From Bactrocera neohumeralis (taxonomy: Eukaryota; Arthropoda; Insecta; Diptera; Tephritidae): a stretch of 64,000 nt of DNA. A program made the position numbers and the translations under genes. A model generated the notes under the pieces. It did no database searches. It was not told where the DNA came from and saw nothing but the letters and a program-made list of their open reading frames with translations. Position 1 is the stretch's first letter; every line of letters begins with the position of its first letter. This document shows positions 11,599 to 23,360 of the stretch, in pieces. Where the stretch lies: assembly GCF_024586455.1 (NCBI RefSeq), contig NC_065919.1, positions 11,259,368-11,323,367 of the forward strand. Reading direction: 5' to 3'.

Positions 11599-12518
11599 TT
11601 ACTCGGGTAACAACTCATCAAAGCTGTAAGTATCGAATATCTTCTCCGCCGAAGCGCGCACTATATCCGATATTGAAGTCTCCAACAAAGGACGCAGCTC
11701 ACTCGAGAGTGAATCCCAATTTTCATTCACAAATGTATTCATACGCTCACCCAGCGCATGATCACCGTTGAAAAGATTGCTCAAATGCAAGTCCGCCTTA
11801 CCAAGTTTATACTTCACCGTGACATCTTTCACTTTGGCGTAAAGACGCTCCTTTCTGGTATAACGCTCGGCGTTAATTACCGTGCTCAACTCTACATTGG
11901 CTAATGAAGATTAAGAAACATTATTAAAGAAAATAAATAAAATCGTTTTTATGTACATATGTAGAAGTGACTCACAGAAATTCGCCTTGAAATCACCCTC
12001 GCCCATCAGTGGCATCATCATAATTTTGCCCTGCATTTTATACTTTGCATTCATTGTCACATTCGGCACACTCATCATCAGTGTCATTCGCATTTTCTGC
12101 GGATTTATATGCAGCTCGTTGAGCGTGAAGTTGGCCAAACCGTTAACGGTAATGTCTTTGAAAGTGGAATGCAGATAAATTGCACCCGAATCCTGATCCA
12201 TTCTAATTTCAGGCACAACCAATGGCGTGATCGGTGGTATAAATAGCTCCGGAATGCCATAATGCAGCAGCTCCCTCATGCCAAGCAAGGAATTACGTGC
12301 GCACACATCTAAATTCGGGTCACTGCGTCGACATATTTTCACAAAAGAAGCTACGGAGGTAATATGTGGCGTCAACGGGTTAGGTTAATAAAATATAAAT
12401 AAATATTTTGCAATGCCTTAAACTCACGTAATTGCGCACGCTCCTTTTCAACGCTGGGTCCCGCCATCACAACGCCACTATAAGTGGTCAACAACATTAA
12501 AAAAGTACAAAGTTGCAT
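11599..12518 (-). CDS. JHBP/takeout-family secreted lipid-binding protein (gene B)
   Basis: Three exons on the minus strand, 12518-12428, 12350-11976 and 11900-11599, join in frame to 255 aa. The signal peptide is about residues 1-19 (MQLCTFLMLLTTYSG). The mature protein starts with 'LPSFVKICRRSDPNLDVC', the Cys pair typical of the family, followed by 'GIPELFIPPITPL' and a C-terminal 'HLSNLFNGD' loop. An in-frame upstream ATG at 12560 was rejected: it lies only about 20 bp past the TATA box, upstream of the likely transcription start, while the ATG at 12518 has an ideal insect context (caaaATG). Introns are 75-77 bp. Role as for gene A: extracellular lipid carrier, ligand unknown. It has lost the phase-2 intron present in A, D and E. 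Confidence 0.92.
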
Positions 12519-12540
12519 TTTGCTTGTCAAATTTCGTATA

Positions 12541-12585
12541 GAACTGTACACCGACACCATTCAGTAAGATATGGTCTATATATAG
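12541..12585 (-). promoter_or_regulatory. TATA box and start region of gene B
   Basis: The minus strand has ctatatatag at 12585-12576 and a CAGTTC initiator-like match with its A at 12545, 39 bp downstream of the first T. The spacing is slightly long, but the TATA match is strong and places the transcription start between the two candidate ATGs. Confidence 0.45.
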
Positions 12586-12827
12586 TAGGTGAATATCTCT
12601 TTTTTTAATAGCAAAAGTCGCTGAGCTGCATGTTTGAAGGTGGTAGACGAAGTTTTCATAGGTCAACCGTTGACATTGCTGAATGTGCACTTTACAATTG
12701 TTTATTTACAAATTATTGTTGCCATAAACACTCCACGTTCATTGCAAATTTATGCCCTACTCGTTTACCTATGTACATAGTAAATATAGCGATTGCCGTA
12801 GACAAAATAAAACCCCCAAGTATTCGT

Positions 12828-14000
12828 CTTCTTCTTTGGCACTACAACCGATGGTCGGCCGAGTGCACAAAGCTTCATCACTTGCGTCTATTCTTTGCAA
12901 GGTCACGCCGGTTGTACATTCCAAGTGCAGGCAAGTCGCTATGCACTTGCCCCTTTAAAATCTTTGTATGTCCTCTCCAGGTACTCTTTCGCGTCTTTTT
13001 CTAGGCTGGAAAAGGCTGCGCTGATGGCTCTATTGTTAAGATCCACGATGTCAATATTATCTGCGCACCCTAGTAGCATTGCACGTTGAGGATAGACAGT
13101 CCCACTGAGGATCAGATTTGCGGCGCTTATGACATTTTTTAGCATTATAATGAATAAACCTCGTGTGGCATCGAACGGCTCCAAAAAGGATGGATGGCAC
13201 TGAGGGTTGTACTCAACGTCATTCTACATAACCGTATAAGATTCGAAAGTTGAGTTTTAGAAGTCTGATTCCACGGTAATTGGCGCAGACTACGAGATCT
13301 CCCTTCTTGTGGTTAGGGCAGAGTACAACGTCCGGTGTGTTTAACGTGGGAACCTGCTGACGACAGCCTAACTCCACGGTACTCAAAAGTACACGGATCA
13401 AATCAATGCGTTGATCAGCGCCCTGAAAATGCCAGGCATTTCCAGTACCAATTGGCAGTGTGGAATGGACACACTAACCACCTTGGTAGGGTTCGAGGCC
13501 CATCTAAAACCTCTGCCGTACTTTGGGTCCGGCACCCGGTTGCAATGCAACTCCACATTGAGTGATCAAAACAATCTTCCCGCGATTTGGGTATAAACCA
13601 CAACCACCACGATACTCCCCAAGGGGCCATACCGCATGAGCAAGTTGGAGCGGACTCCAAGGGCTCCTGCTCCCCGTGGTACCAGAATTAAGTCTCCGGT
13701 CAGACTTCGTAGCCGAAACTACTACCAGTTGAGCTTCCATACTGTTCTGGACTGGTGACCAGGGGTTAATCCCCCTACCCCCATCCCATGCACCCACAAA
13801 CCCCCTTATCTAACCTAACCTAATCTAACCTAACGTTTCACTCAATCGCCTTCGCCGCCTAAAAATCTCACGTGCAAACCTATTAAACGTCCCTAACAGT
13901 TCGAAGGGCAGAGTACACTCATATTGAAATCATCGGGCATGTATTCATCCGACCAAATGATGCTTAGCAGCTGAAATATGTGGCTTTCCAGCATCCCGCC
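12828..14000 (-). mobile_element. RTE-like LINE fragment, split by a nested insertion
   Basis: The minus strand reads reverse transcriptase pieces. Downstream part: 'RAMLLGCADNIDIVDLNNRA' (13184-12939; the catalytic YADD is changed to CADN). Upstream part: 'CPNHKKGDLVVCANYRGI' (about 13335-13260). Farther 5' is 'DDFNMSVLCP' (about 13955-13905). The last two are separated by a 577-bp insertion. The 3' end at 12828 has the CTTCTTCTTT-type tail seen on other copies, and the C-terminal coding part between RT and tail is deleted. Confidence 0.7.
13315..13917. mobile_element. Nested insertion with 13-bp target duplication
   Basis: The string agggcagagtaca occurs at 13315-13327 and again at 13905-13917. 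Taking out one copy plus the 577 bp between them restores an uninterrupted reading of the host LINE across the join (..SVLCP/NHKKGD..). The insert (13328-13904) is GC-richer than its surroundings, has no clear coding frame, and contains a CCTAA-rich run at 13808-13835. A LINE 3' fragment or a SINE-like element fits; I do not recognise the family. Confidence 0.75.
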
Positions 14001-14173
14001 GCCAGTACTCCATTGAACCATGGGACTGTCCTGTTCTTAAGCCGTTTTAAAGTTGCTTTCACCTCGTGTGGACGGGACGAAAATGTTATCGGGGTATATT
14101 GTTGGTTGTGTGCGGAAGAGGTTGATATATTAAAGATTAAAACGGTTTAACTCGATTGGCGACAATATGCAAA

Positions 14174-15063
14174 CGGGTGATCCAAGTAGAGGTACTTTTT
14201 TTCAATAGCCTGTTTCTGACTGATCGAATTGCTGTATGGAACAACTGGGCGCATTTTATGTTGAGATCTTAAATTGAAAGCGTACAAAATCCAGCTTGTG
14301 CAAGAACTGAAGCCGCTCGACCTTTCCAATCGACATCGCTTCGCTATATGGACTATTGAAAAGTTCGGGAATATCTGACGTTCAGCCATGAGGCTCATTT
14401 CTGGATCAATGGGTATGAAAACAAGCGAAATTGTCGCTGAAGAGATTCAAGAGCTGCCATTTCATCCAGAAAAAACAACGGTTTGGTATAGTTTTTGGGC
14501 CGGTGGAATCATCATCATATTTCTTCAAAAATGATGCCGGTGAGAACGTAATCGTCAATGGCCACTGTTATCGCGCCATGATAACCGACTTATGATGCTT
14601 GAAATTTAAGTTCGTGACCTCGGCGACACACGATCCACGATCCACTTTCAACACATCAAGCAATGGATTTATTGAGAGAACACTTCGGTTAGCAGATAAT
14701 TTTACGTTTTGGGCCGGTCGACTGGCCACTAAGATCGTGTGATATCACACCGTTAAGACTTTTTCTGTGGGGATATGTAAATGCTCAAGCTTATGCGGAC
14801 AATCCCGCTTCGATTTAGCCCTTGGAGCCAAACATCACGCGAGTTTCGCCAGTTACCAGTCGAAATACGCGAACGAATCATCTAAAAAATTGGACTCAAC
14901 GTATGCACCATCTGAGACGTAGCCGCGGCCAACATTTGAAAAAGGTAATCTTCAAAAAATAAATACCAAGAATGTGCTTTCGAATGATAATAAACATTCC
15001 ACATTAAATTTGAAGTTTCTGTGTGTTTTTTTTTTTAAATAGGGAACCTCGAAGTGGATCACG
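14174..15063 (+). mobile_element. mariner-like transposon, both ends present, internally deleted
   Basis: The 5' end starts cgggtgatccaagtagaggt; the 3' end is the imperfect inverse (gggaacctcgaagtggatca to 15063). At about 890 bp it is shorter than the 1.2-1.3 kb usual for mariners. The transposase frame is broken many times; recognisable pieces are the 'IQELPFHPE' block near 14450 and the 'FGPVDWP' block near 14710. Confidence 0.75.
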
Positions 15064-16117
15064 TTTCATAAGAGGTGGTATTATATAGTAGTTTCGGTGC
15101 AGCGAAAGTCAACGTTTTGTCTTTTGTCTCTTTTTATTTTTTTAACATATTCAACTTACAAAGTTATCAATATGGTCACATAGACTTTCTTAAAAAAAAA
15201 GGGTTTTACCCTATAATAGATAATAGTTTGCAATAAAATCCATGCTTAAACATAACAAAAAATGCATACAGTGATAAATGATTTTTGACATTTACATATT
15301 ATTGTACGTATGTATATAAATCAGATACATGGAAATTGTTCGCTATGAAAAATAGCTTAATTTTAAAGAAATATTATTTAAAGTTAAACATTTAATAGTT
15401 CCAAACGAAACAGTGCAAGGAAATCGATATAGTTGGATGTTGGTGCATTAAGTTCGCCCACCAACATTCGGTTTATGCAACAACAAACGCTTGGATGTTG
15501 GTTGTCGAAAAAAGATGGCCATTAACTAGTCACCACGAGCTCTAGATTTGACTCACACTGGCACCTTCTTAAGGCAATATTTGATAATGCGCGGACAATA
15601 CACGAGCTCAACGGCAGCATTCGTGCCAAAACCAGTGCTATATCGAAGGAGTGAAGTTAAGTAAAGCCTTCTTAAATGCGATTACTACACGATTGATTTG
15701 ATTTTTTCAAAATTATTCAATGTCTAAGATAAGGACTTAAAATATGACGTACCTTATAGATACGATATTTAATAAAATCACTTTATTTTAACTTTAAGTT
15801 TACTAGCAAAAAATGCGTCATGCTTTGTGAGAGTGCTTATGTGCTAATCATTTTGTGACTGCCTTAAATTACATACTTTAATTTGGTAGTAAATTTTGTA
15901 ACTTGGCTTTTACCGCATGGCAGCTGTGCTTTTAAGCACAATTTATATAATTTAAAGTATAAAAACCATTTATATACTTTATATTTATATAAACTTTTAA
16001 ATGTGTTAGATATATATGTACTATCACAATCAGTCATATTTAGCTTATATATAATTATAAACTAACGCTAATAATATTTTCGGCACAATGCATTGCGAAA
16101 AAGGTGAAAAATGTCAG

Positions 16118-19100
16118 CTAATCAGTTATGGTAGCTGGGAGATCATTATTCCTATTTGCATCATCATCAATATCCATTCTGAAAAGAAAAAATAAATAAA
16201 ATTAAGTTAAAAAAATTAAAGGGTTGCATTTTCTTCAAATTTAAAATAAAAACATTTACAGGCAAAAAAAAAAAAAAATATTTAAAATTGTAATTTTTTC
16301 ATGTCTCTGACTATACCTAACCTCATATTTGAAACAAAGTCAGCCTTAACTAAAGTTCATATACTGCCTACGAGAACCGTACAATAATTCTTCGCATAAA
16401 ATTCAGTCAAAAACTCTGTGAAACTTACTGCATCATACGCTCCGTAGCTTCATCAATCAATGACTGCACTGGGTACTGGAATAGTTCGTTAATGCTGCTC
16501 GCAGCATTGCCATTCACAAATGTTGGCGCATCGCCATCTTGTGACAGATAGGCATTGCACCTATTGCCGTTTATGTATAAATCAATCATCGTTTTATGAA
16601 ATTCCAATGTATTTTGGTGTAAAGTATTGCGCATTTGTATCAACCGATTTAAGCTGTTGTCGACGATACTCTGCAATAATGCGAATTCCTTTTGCACCGA
16701 ATTTATCGTGGAATAAGCAAATTTCAAATGTTCGTTCATAATTGTTTTCTCCCTTTGACTTAGACAATCGTACACGGCAGTTTTACAGACTTCTAAACGT
16801 TCTGTCGATGCAATACCTAGGTGTCGTCTAAACTCCTTACTAGAAAGCGAAAAAGAAGGAAGATATTAAATATTGAAAGAGTTGATTTTGCATGAGAACT
16901 TACAGTTTGTATACATCCTTATTTTTTAGCTCATCAAAAATTTGATTGAGCGCCATTTCCTTGGCGCGCCTTAAACCGGACTTATAATATCGGCTAACTT
17001 TGGTTTTCAGTGCCTCTAACTCAGCCATATGCGTCTTGAATTTTTCGGCTTTAGCACACCAATCGTTGAAGAAATTTTCGCATCTTGCGCCCTAAAAATC
17101 ACACATATTTTTTTGAAAGTTTTAAAGCTGTTGTAGGTCTAATATAAGTATAACAGTTGACAATCACCTGCATGTTACACGTTTCCTTCGCCGCTTCAAT
17201 GCCAATGGCGAACTGTTCTACGCGACCATGCATTTCTGTGAGCGCATGAAAGTAATGCTCCAATTTATTTCCTTTAATGTCTGTATTGTACTGGAATATT
17301 TCATGCTCAGCGGTGAGCGCTTGTTCTTTTAAGCCACTGACAAAAGCCTCTAGATGCAGTTGTTCGTTGCTGAGCAAAAAGTGTGTGCTTTGCTCTATAA
17401 TCTTCACGACGCTCTCGGGTAATACAACTTTAGCATTAAAATATTTTTTTATATATGAAGGAATATGCGGTGTGGGCATCGTGTATTCTGTGTCTATACT
17501 CGCAATATACAGCATCGCCGGTGGATTATTGGCATCGCGTGTAACTTGCCATTCCTCCACAAAAAAATCGATTGGCTTGTAAGTATGCGACAGCTCAGGC
17601 CGTGGATGACCGGTTGGAAAAATGCAAAAAAAGTTCTCTATGCCAATATCTCTTTTGATCATATCTCTAAAATCGCGCAAGCTCATCTCAGGTGTGACTA
17701 TGTATGAGTAAAATGTTAAGGTGGGCAAATAAAATATCGTCAACACTTTTTGCGATAAAATCGTGTCCAGCTCACTATAAAATGTTAGCACACGTTCCTG
17801 TGTCAATGGTGACAGACGTTTGCCGCGCGTACTGTAGTTTTGATCTAGCGCTATGGTTAACCACGCTTCGATGGATTTTAAGAATACAGTACTCATGCGA
17901 TTTTCAAATGGAATATGCTCATTAAATTCAAATTTATTTTCATAGAAATCCTCCGTGATGGCAATACAGCTTTCCTTTTTCTTTCGTATATTTGTTACTA
18001 TGCTATATAACTGTTGATGTGGAATGAAAGGCAGATTGCCACAGATCAATTCGAATGCAATCACTCCCATTGACCAGTAGTCAACGGTATTTTTATATTC
18101 AGCCGTGTCGAGAACTTCTGGCGCGACGTAGTTTCTTGTGCCGACGATGCTTTTCAGCATCGTGTTCTCACTAATACTACGTGCGAAACCGAAATCGGTG
18201 AGCTGTGTGAAAATATGCATACATTAGCACTGTGTTAGAGTGGTTGAGTTGTGTAGAGTTTGTAATAAATACCTTATACAACCGCCGACTGCCAATCTGA
18301 TGTATGACTATATTGTCCGGTTTCAAGTCTCGGTGTTCAATACGACATTCTGTGTGCAAAAACTCAATTGCATGACGTAGTGCCAGCAAGACTTCGCGTA
18401 CCTCGTATTCTATTAAACCGTTTGTGTTTTCCACCAGCAATAACTGTGCACGCAAATCACCGCCATTGCAATACTCCATGACGATGGGCTGTAGCGGTAG
18501 CCATGCATGCTGCTGTGTTAGATACTCCAAAAATGGCTTGTCGACTTTTTCATTTAGACCCCGCACTATGTAGGGTGTCTGTAGTTGGTTCATCCATTCG
18601 CTCTCTTGTCGCCACCGTTGTTGTAGTTTGGCGATTTCATCTTTGCTGAGGTTATGATTCTCCTTTAAACTTTTCGTTGCTGCAAAAGAATGAATAAAAA
18701 AATTTAAAGATGAGCAAAATCGGAACAATGTCTCGCAAACAATGTATTATTAAGCGAAAAACTATAAAGTAAATTCTAAAAACTATGCAGTAAACAAGAG
18801 AGAGGGGAAATCTGAGAAAATTTCCCGCGGATCCCGAGTTCTCAAGGGGGCAAGATGCTCTGGCACAATTTTTTGTAGACTTTTTACTACAACAATTCAC
18901 TGCAATCATCCCCGTGCACCAGTTTTCTCACTACGGCCCTATATGTAAGTAAATATGTATGTATCTCAGACTGTATACAAGCTATATGATTTGTATATAT
19001 GGTATATCAAAAAAAACTTGGGAGAAATGCCACACATATATTAAATTCGATAACATTCTTTTATTTCACAATACAAAAATCAAGTATCCACGAATATGTA

Positions 19101-22100
19101 GAAATTAAAATTTGCAGAAATAAAAATTATGAGGGAATATTTTCCTGATAACACCATCTACCGCATAGTAAGCAAGCAGCTCCTAATTGGCATATGGAGA
19201 ACAAATTTTATATGAATAAAAAAATATATACATATTTGTTTATCAATTTGAACACGTTCGATTCATGTTTCATTTTGGTGTGTATATGAAGTTAAATAGA
19301 CTTTCTTTGTGTACCAATGGTAAACGTGCTACAGTGGATATTATCCAGAAGTGATGGCAGTTTTTAATAAAATAATCCACTGTACTATATATGTATGTAT
19401 GTATGTTTACCTACTAACAACAACCGAACTGCAGGCACATACATATAGTATTTGTGTTTGTATAAATTATGTATCCATATGTATGAAATTGAAAATTTTT
19501 TATTGTTGCCTGAGGATATAAACAATATCTGATATTTTAGCTTTAAATATTGCAATGAGTTCGGAAGAATCGGTTTTGTTTATAAAATAATAAGTTATTA
19601 GTTTGTTTTGGATTATTATGTAGAAGATAAATGGAGCATAAAGCCAGTGTTGTCAAATGTGTTCAAGCGTTTGCACAAACAAACATTTCGTTTTGTTGAT
19701 TTTTAGATGAAGGCACTGAGACGAGTTATTGTAGCGCCTAATTTTATTTAAAAAAAATGAAACTCCAAAATACATTGAAGCATTGAGCATTGTGTCCCTA
19801 CCTCTTCTCATAAGATAGGGATGTGGGAAGAGTTTCGATTAGTTACTATGTCAACTTAAAAACTCATAGCTGCTTTAATTGAAACCTCCTTTAGCATACT
19901 TAGATAATTAACTAGTAATTCAACCGATAATTGGTTTGCAGGTTAGCTGATTCCGCATCATTGTTATACTTCTTCTTCTTCTTAATTGGCGTAGAAACTG
20001 CTTACGCGATTATAGCCGAGTTAACAACAGCGCGCCAGTCGTTTCTTCTTTTCGCTACGTAGCGCCAATTGGATATTCAAAGCGAAGCCAGGTCCTTCTC
20101 CACTTGGTCCTTCCAACGGAGTGGAGGTCTTCCTCTGCTTCAGCCGGCGGGTACTGCGTCGAATACTTTCAGAGCTGGAGTGTTTTCATCCATCCAGACA
20201 ACATGACCTAGCCAGCGTAGCCGCTGTCTTTTAATTCGCTGAACTATGTCAATGTCGTCGTATATCTCGTACAGCTCATCGTTCCATCGAGATCGATATT
20301 CGCCGTGGCTAATGCGCAAAGGACCATAAATCTTTCGCAGAATTTTTCTGTCGAAAACTCGTAACGTCGACTCATCGGTTGCATCGCCCAAGCCTCTGCA
20401 CCATATAGCAGGACGGGAATTATGAGCGACTTATAGAGTTTAGCTTTTGTTCGTCGAGAGAGGACTTTACTTTTCAATTGCCCACTCAGTCCGAAGTAGC
20501 ACCTGTTGGCAAGAGCAATCCTGCGTTGGATTTCCAGGCTGACATTGTTGGTGGTGTTAAGGCTGGTTCCTAAATAGACGAAATTATCTACAACTTCAAA
20601 GTTATGACTGTCAACAGTGACGTGAGAGACAAGTCGCGAGTGCGACGACTGTTTGTTTGATGACAGGAGATATTTCGTTTTGCCCTCGTTCACTGCCAGA
20701 CCCATTTTCTGTGCTTCCTTGTCCAGCCTGGAGAAAGCAGAACTAACGGCGCGGGTGTTGAGGCCGATGATTTCAATGTCATCGGCATACGCCAGCATGT
20801 ACACTCTTATAGAAGATGGTACCTTCTCTATTTAGTTCTGCAGCTCGAACTATTTTCTCCAGAAGCAGGTTGAAGAAGTCGCACGATAGGGAATCACCTT
20901 GTCTGAAATCTCGTTTGGTATCGAATCGGAGAGGTCCTTCCCGATCCTGACGGAGCTTTTCGTGTTGTTCAACGTCAGTTTACACAGCCGTATTAGTTTT
21001 GCGGGGATACCAAAGTCAGACATCGCGGCATAAAGCAGCTCCTTTTCGTGCTGTCGAAAGCAGCTTTGAAATCGACGAAGAGGTGGTGTGTGTCGATTCT
21101 GCTTTCACGGGTCTTTTCCAAGATTTGGCGGATGGTGAATATCTGGTCGGTTGTTGATTTCCCAGGTCTGAAGCCACACTGATAAGGTCCAATCAGTTTG
21201 TTGACGATGGGCTTTAATCTTTCACACAATATGCTCGATAGAACCTTATATGCGATGTTGAGGAGGCTAATCCCACGGTAGTTGGCGCAGATTGTGGGGT
21301 CTCCTTTTTTATGGATTGGGCATAGCACACTTAAATTCCAATCGTTGGGCATGCTTTCGTCCTACCATATTTTACAAAGAAGCTGATGCATGCTCCTTAT
21401 CAGTTCTTCGCCGCCGTGTTTGAATAGCTCGGCCGGCAATCCATCGGCCCCGCCGCTTTGTTGTTGTTTGTTATACTAAATGTCTGATATGTTTAATTTT
21501 CGGTAAAGAAGAGGCAGTGTGGCTTTCCAATATGTACTCATTAATACTCTTATTAATTGCTAACAAAACCTAACACCCTATGCACTAAAACGGAATATCA
21601 ACAAATCGCTACGACAGCTGTCGATAGGAAGTTCGTCTTACCACAACGAAGAGTTTTTTTCTTTATTCAATCAACCAACGTTAAGCACATTATCAAAACA
21701 CCATTCACTTACAATCGCGTTAAGTTTTTTCTTGGAAATTTATATTTGCCTCTTCTTATCAATATAAGCGTTTCTATTTCAAGACATTATACGGTAAGTA
21801 CTTGCCCTTAATGAATGTAAAGATATCAAACTTATTAAATAAATTAGTTAGCGACAAACATATTAAAACAAGCGCATGCCAATAATATATGTAGACAAAA
21901 ATGTACTTCCATATGTGCAGATATGTATGTACTTATGTATGCATTGAAATGCATTTTCATATATGTATGTATGTATATTCATACCCTTGCAACAGGTTGC
22001 CTTAGAGTACAATAGTTTTGTTGTACTAACGGTTGTTTGTAACGAGTAAAAATAAATAAATAAAATAACATGGATACATATATAAATGATCCGGATGACG

Positions 22101-23360
22101 AGTCGAATTGAATACCGGGTCACTTGAAGTCCGTAAGTCTGTTCATACAACCGTTCAAGCGATAACTTTAGTAAAAATTTAGATATCTTGATATACGCTT
22201 AAGTCCAACCACTATAGCATATAACCATCATACATACTCAATACTTCCAAACTGCGAGTGTATAAAATGTTCGGTTACAATCGAGCATAGTGCTTCCTTA
22301 CTGCTTATAAATGTACATAGTCAACAGCGCGGATGCTTAAAAAAGCATGCGGCGTCGATATTAGCTAAACCATTGGAATTGTTTCCTTCTAGAAATTGTA
22401 GACTCGGCTGCCTAGGTATAAGAACTATTTTAGTCTTTTTGGCGAAATGCCAAAGCATAACTTGTATACGTAGAACAATAATACCCACATTCATACCTAA
22501 GCATTATGCATTGAATATATACAAAATTAGGCGCATTGCAATTAATTTATGAAATAATGTTTATATAAAAACTTATTATAGGGCTATTAGTTTTTTGAAA
22601 TAATAAATATACCTTATATCGCATTCAGTGCCACTTGAAACATACACTTGCACATACTTACATACATATCGTTTGCTCACTGCAAACCTGTCATAACTCA
22701 AAATTTCCTATTTTGAGAAAAACACTTGTAGAGTTTTCAATATTCGGTAAATTTCTCCGGAATAATAACGGCATATACTTTCCCACTTGGCAATTAGAAG
22801 CATACAATTTTGAAACAATACAGAGTTTTAGTTTATCCACATTCCTGCATAAATAATCCAAAATTGCATTGCGAGTTATAACAGCCTTGCAGTAAGCAAA
22901 CGATATGTATGTATGTACGTTTTATATTTTATAAATACTTTACAAATACTGTAGAGACGCGAGCTTCACACGTTCAACACATCTACGATCAACCCCGAGC
23001 CCCCGCCGCAAGTTCCCAACAACTCGGAATTCTCGGAACTGATAGGCTGACTAATGCACGCGTTTTTTGTTTTTCCATTTTGCTTCTTTTGCGCATACAT
23101 GCGAATATTTTTGTAAATATTTAAACTCGTAAATTACAGATTAAAGTAATTCAATTTGTTTAAACAATTTTAATTCCTAATAATAATTAAATACATACTT
23201 ATGTATGTATACATTAAGTTGGTTATCCAACCATTAAATCGCACATACCAATTTCTTCGCCGGTTTCAATATTTTTCCAATGATGAACGTTTCCAAAGCC
23301 ACCTATGCCCAGCTGTCGTATGAGCTGCCATTGTCCAAAGGAACCCAAAGAATTATTCAT
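16118..23360 (-). CDS. ird5: IkappaB kinase beta-type Ser/Thr kinase (Imd/Relish pathway)
   Basis: Six minus-strand exons, 23360-23249, 18679-18273, 18202-17168, 17091-16904, 16839-16429 and 16178-16118, join in frame to 737 aa; the family is 700-760 aa. Kinase landmarks: glycine loop GIGGFGNV (18-25), ATP lysine in IATK (K40), catalytic HRD (153-155), DFG (176-178), activation-loop T187 and S191 before VGT, APE (200-202) and VDYWSMG. A ubiquitin-like region plausibly follows around residues 320-400, then a long helical scaffold/dimerisation region and a short acidic tail (MDIDDD). Family knowledge: with a NEMO-like partner it phosphorylates Relish in antibacterial signalling in the cytoplasm. 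No LDWSWL-like NEMO-binding hexapeptide is visible. The Met at 23360 was chosen because upstream in-frame residues are unlike the family. Intron 1 (4.6 kb) holds a LINE. Confidence 0.93.
18811..18945. repeat. Dispersed repeat shared with 6826-6964
   Basis: This is the partner of the segment in gene A intron 1. It lies in intron 1 of the kinase gene, with the same order of conserved words ('gctctggcacaattttttg', 'caattcactgcaatcatcc') and moderate divergence. Confidence 0.6.
19970..21470 (-). mobile_element. RTE-like LINE, 5'-truncated, in kinase intron 1
   Basis: The minus strand reads the second half of an RTE-type polyprotein. Reverse transcriptase 'CANYRGISLLNIAYKVLSS' and 'HLFVDFKAAFDS' lie in 21352-20993, and the catalytic 'YADDIEIIG' with 'SHVTVDSHNFEVVDNFVYLG' in 20804-20244. 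The C-terminal 'RLRWLGHVVWMDENTPALKV' lies in 20391-20140. The 3' UTR ends in a (GAA)n-like tail, CTTCTTCTTCTT on the plus strand at 19970. At least two frame changes (near 21060 and 20300) kill it. No endonuclease part remains. It lies in the same orientation as its host gene, the best-preserved LINE in the window. Confidence 0.8.
21978..22225 (+). repeat. Dispersed repeat, short copy of the 3085 family
   Basis: It begins 'tacccttgcaacagg', then 'acaatagttttg', 'taacggttgtttgtaac', 'gatccggatgacgag' and 'gtaaaaatttagatatc', in the same order as at 3090-3310. The 'gccacgccca' half is absent. It lies in kinase intron 1. Confidence 0.6.

Noticed and set aside
12519..12560. Upstream ATG giving gene B 14 more residues
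   Set aside because: It lies about 20 bp after the TATA box, likely before the transcription start, and would hide the signal peptide behind charged residues.
13808..13835. CCTAA run as interstitial telomere
   Set aside because: Short, degenerate, and associated with retrotransposon ends in three places; flies lack this telomere repeat.
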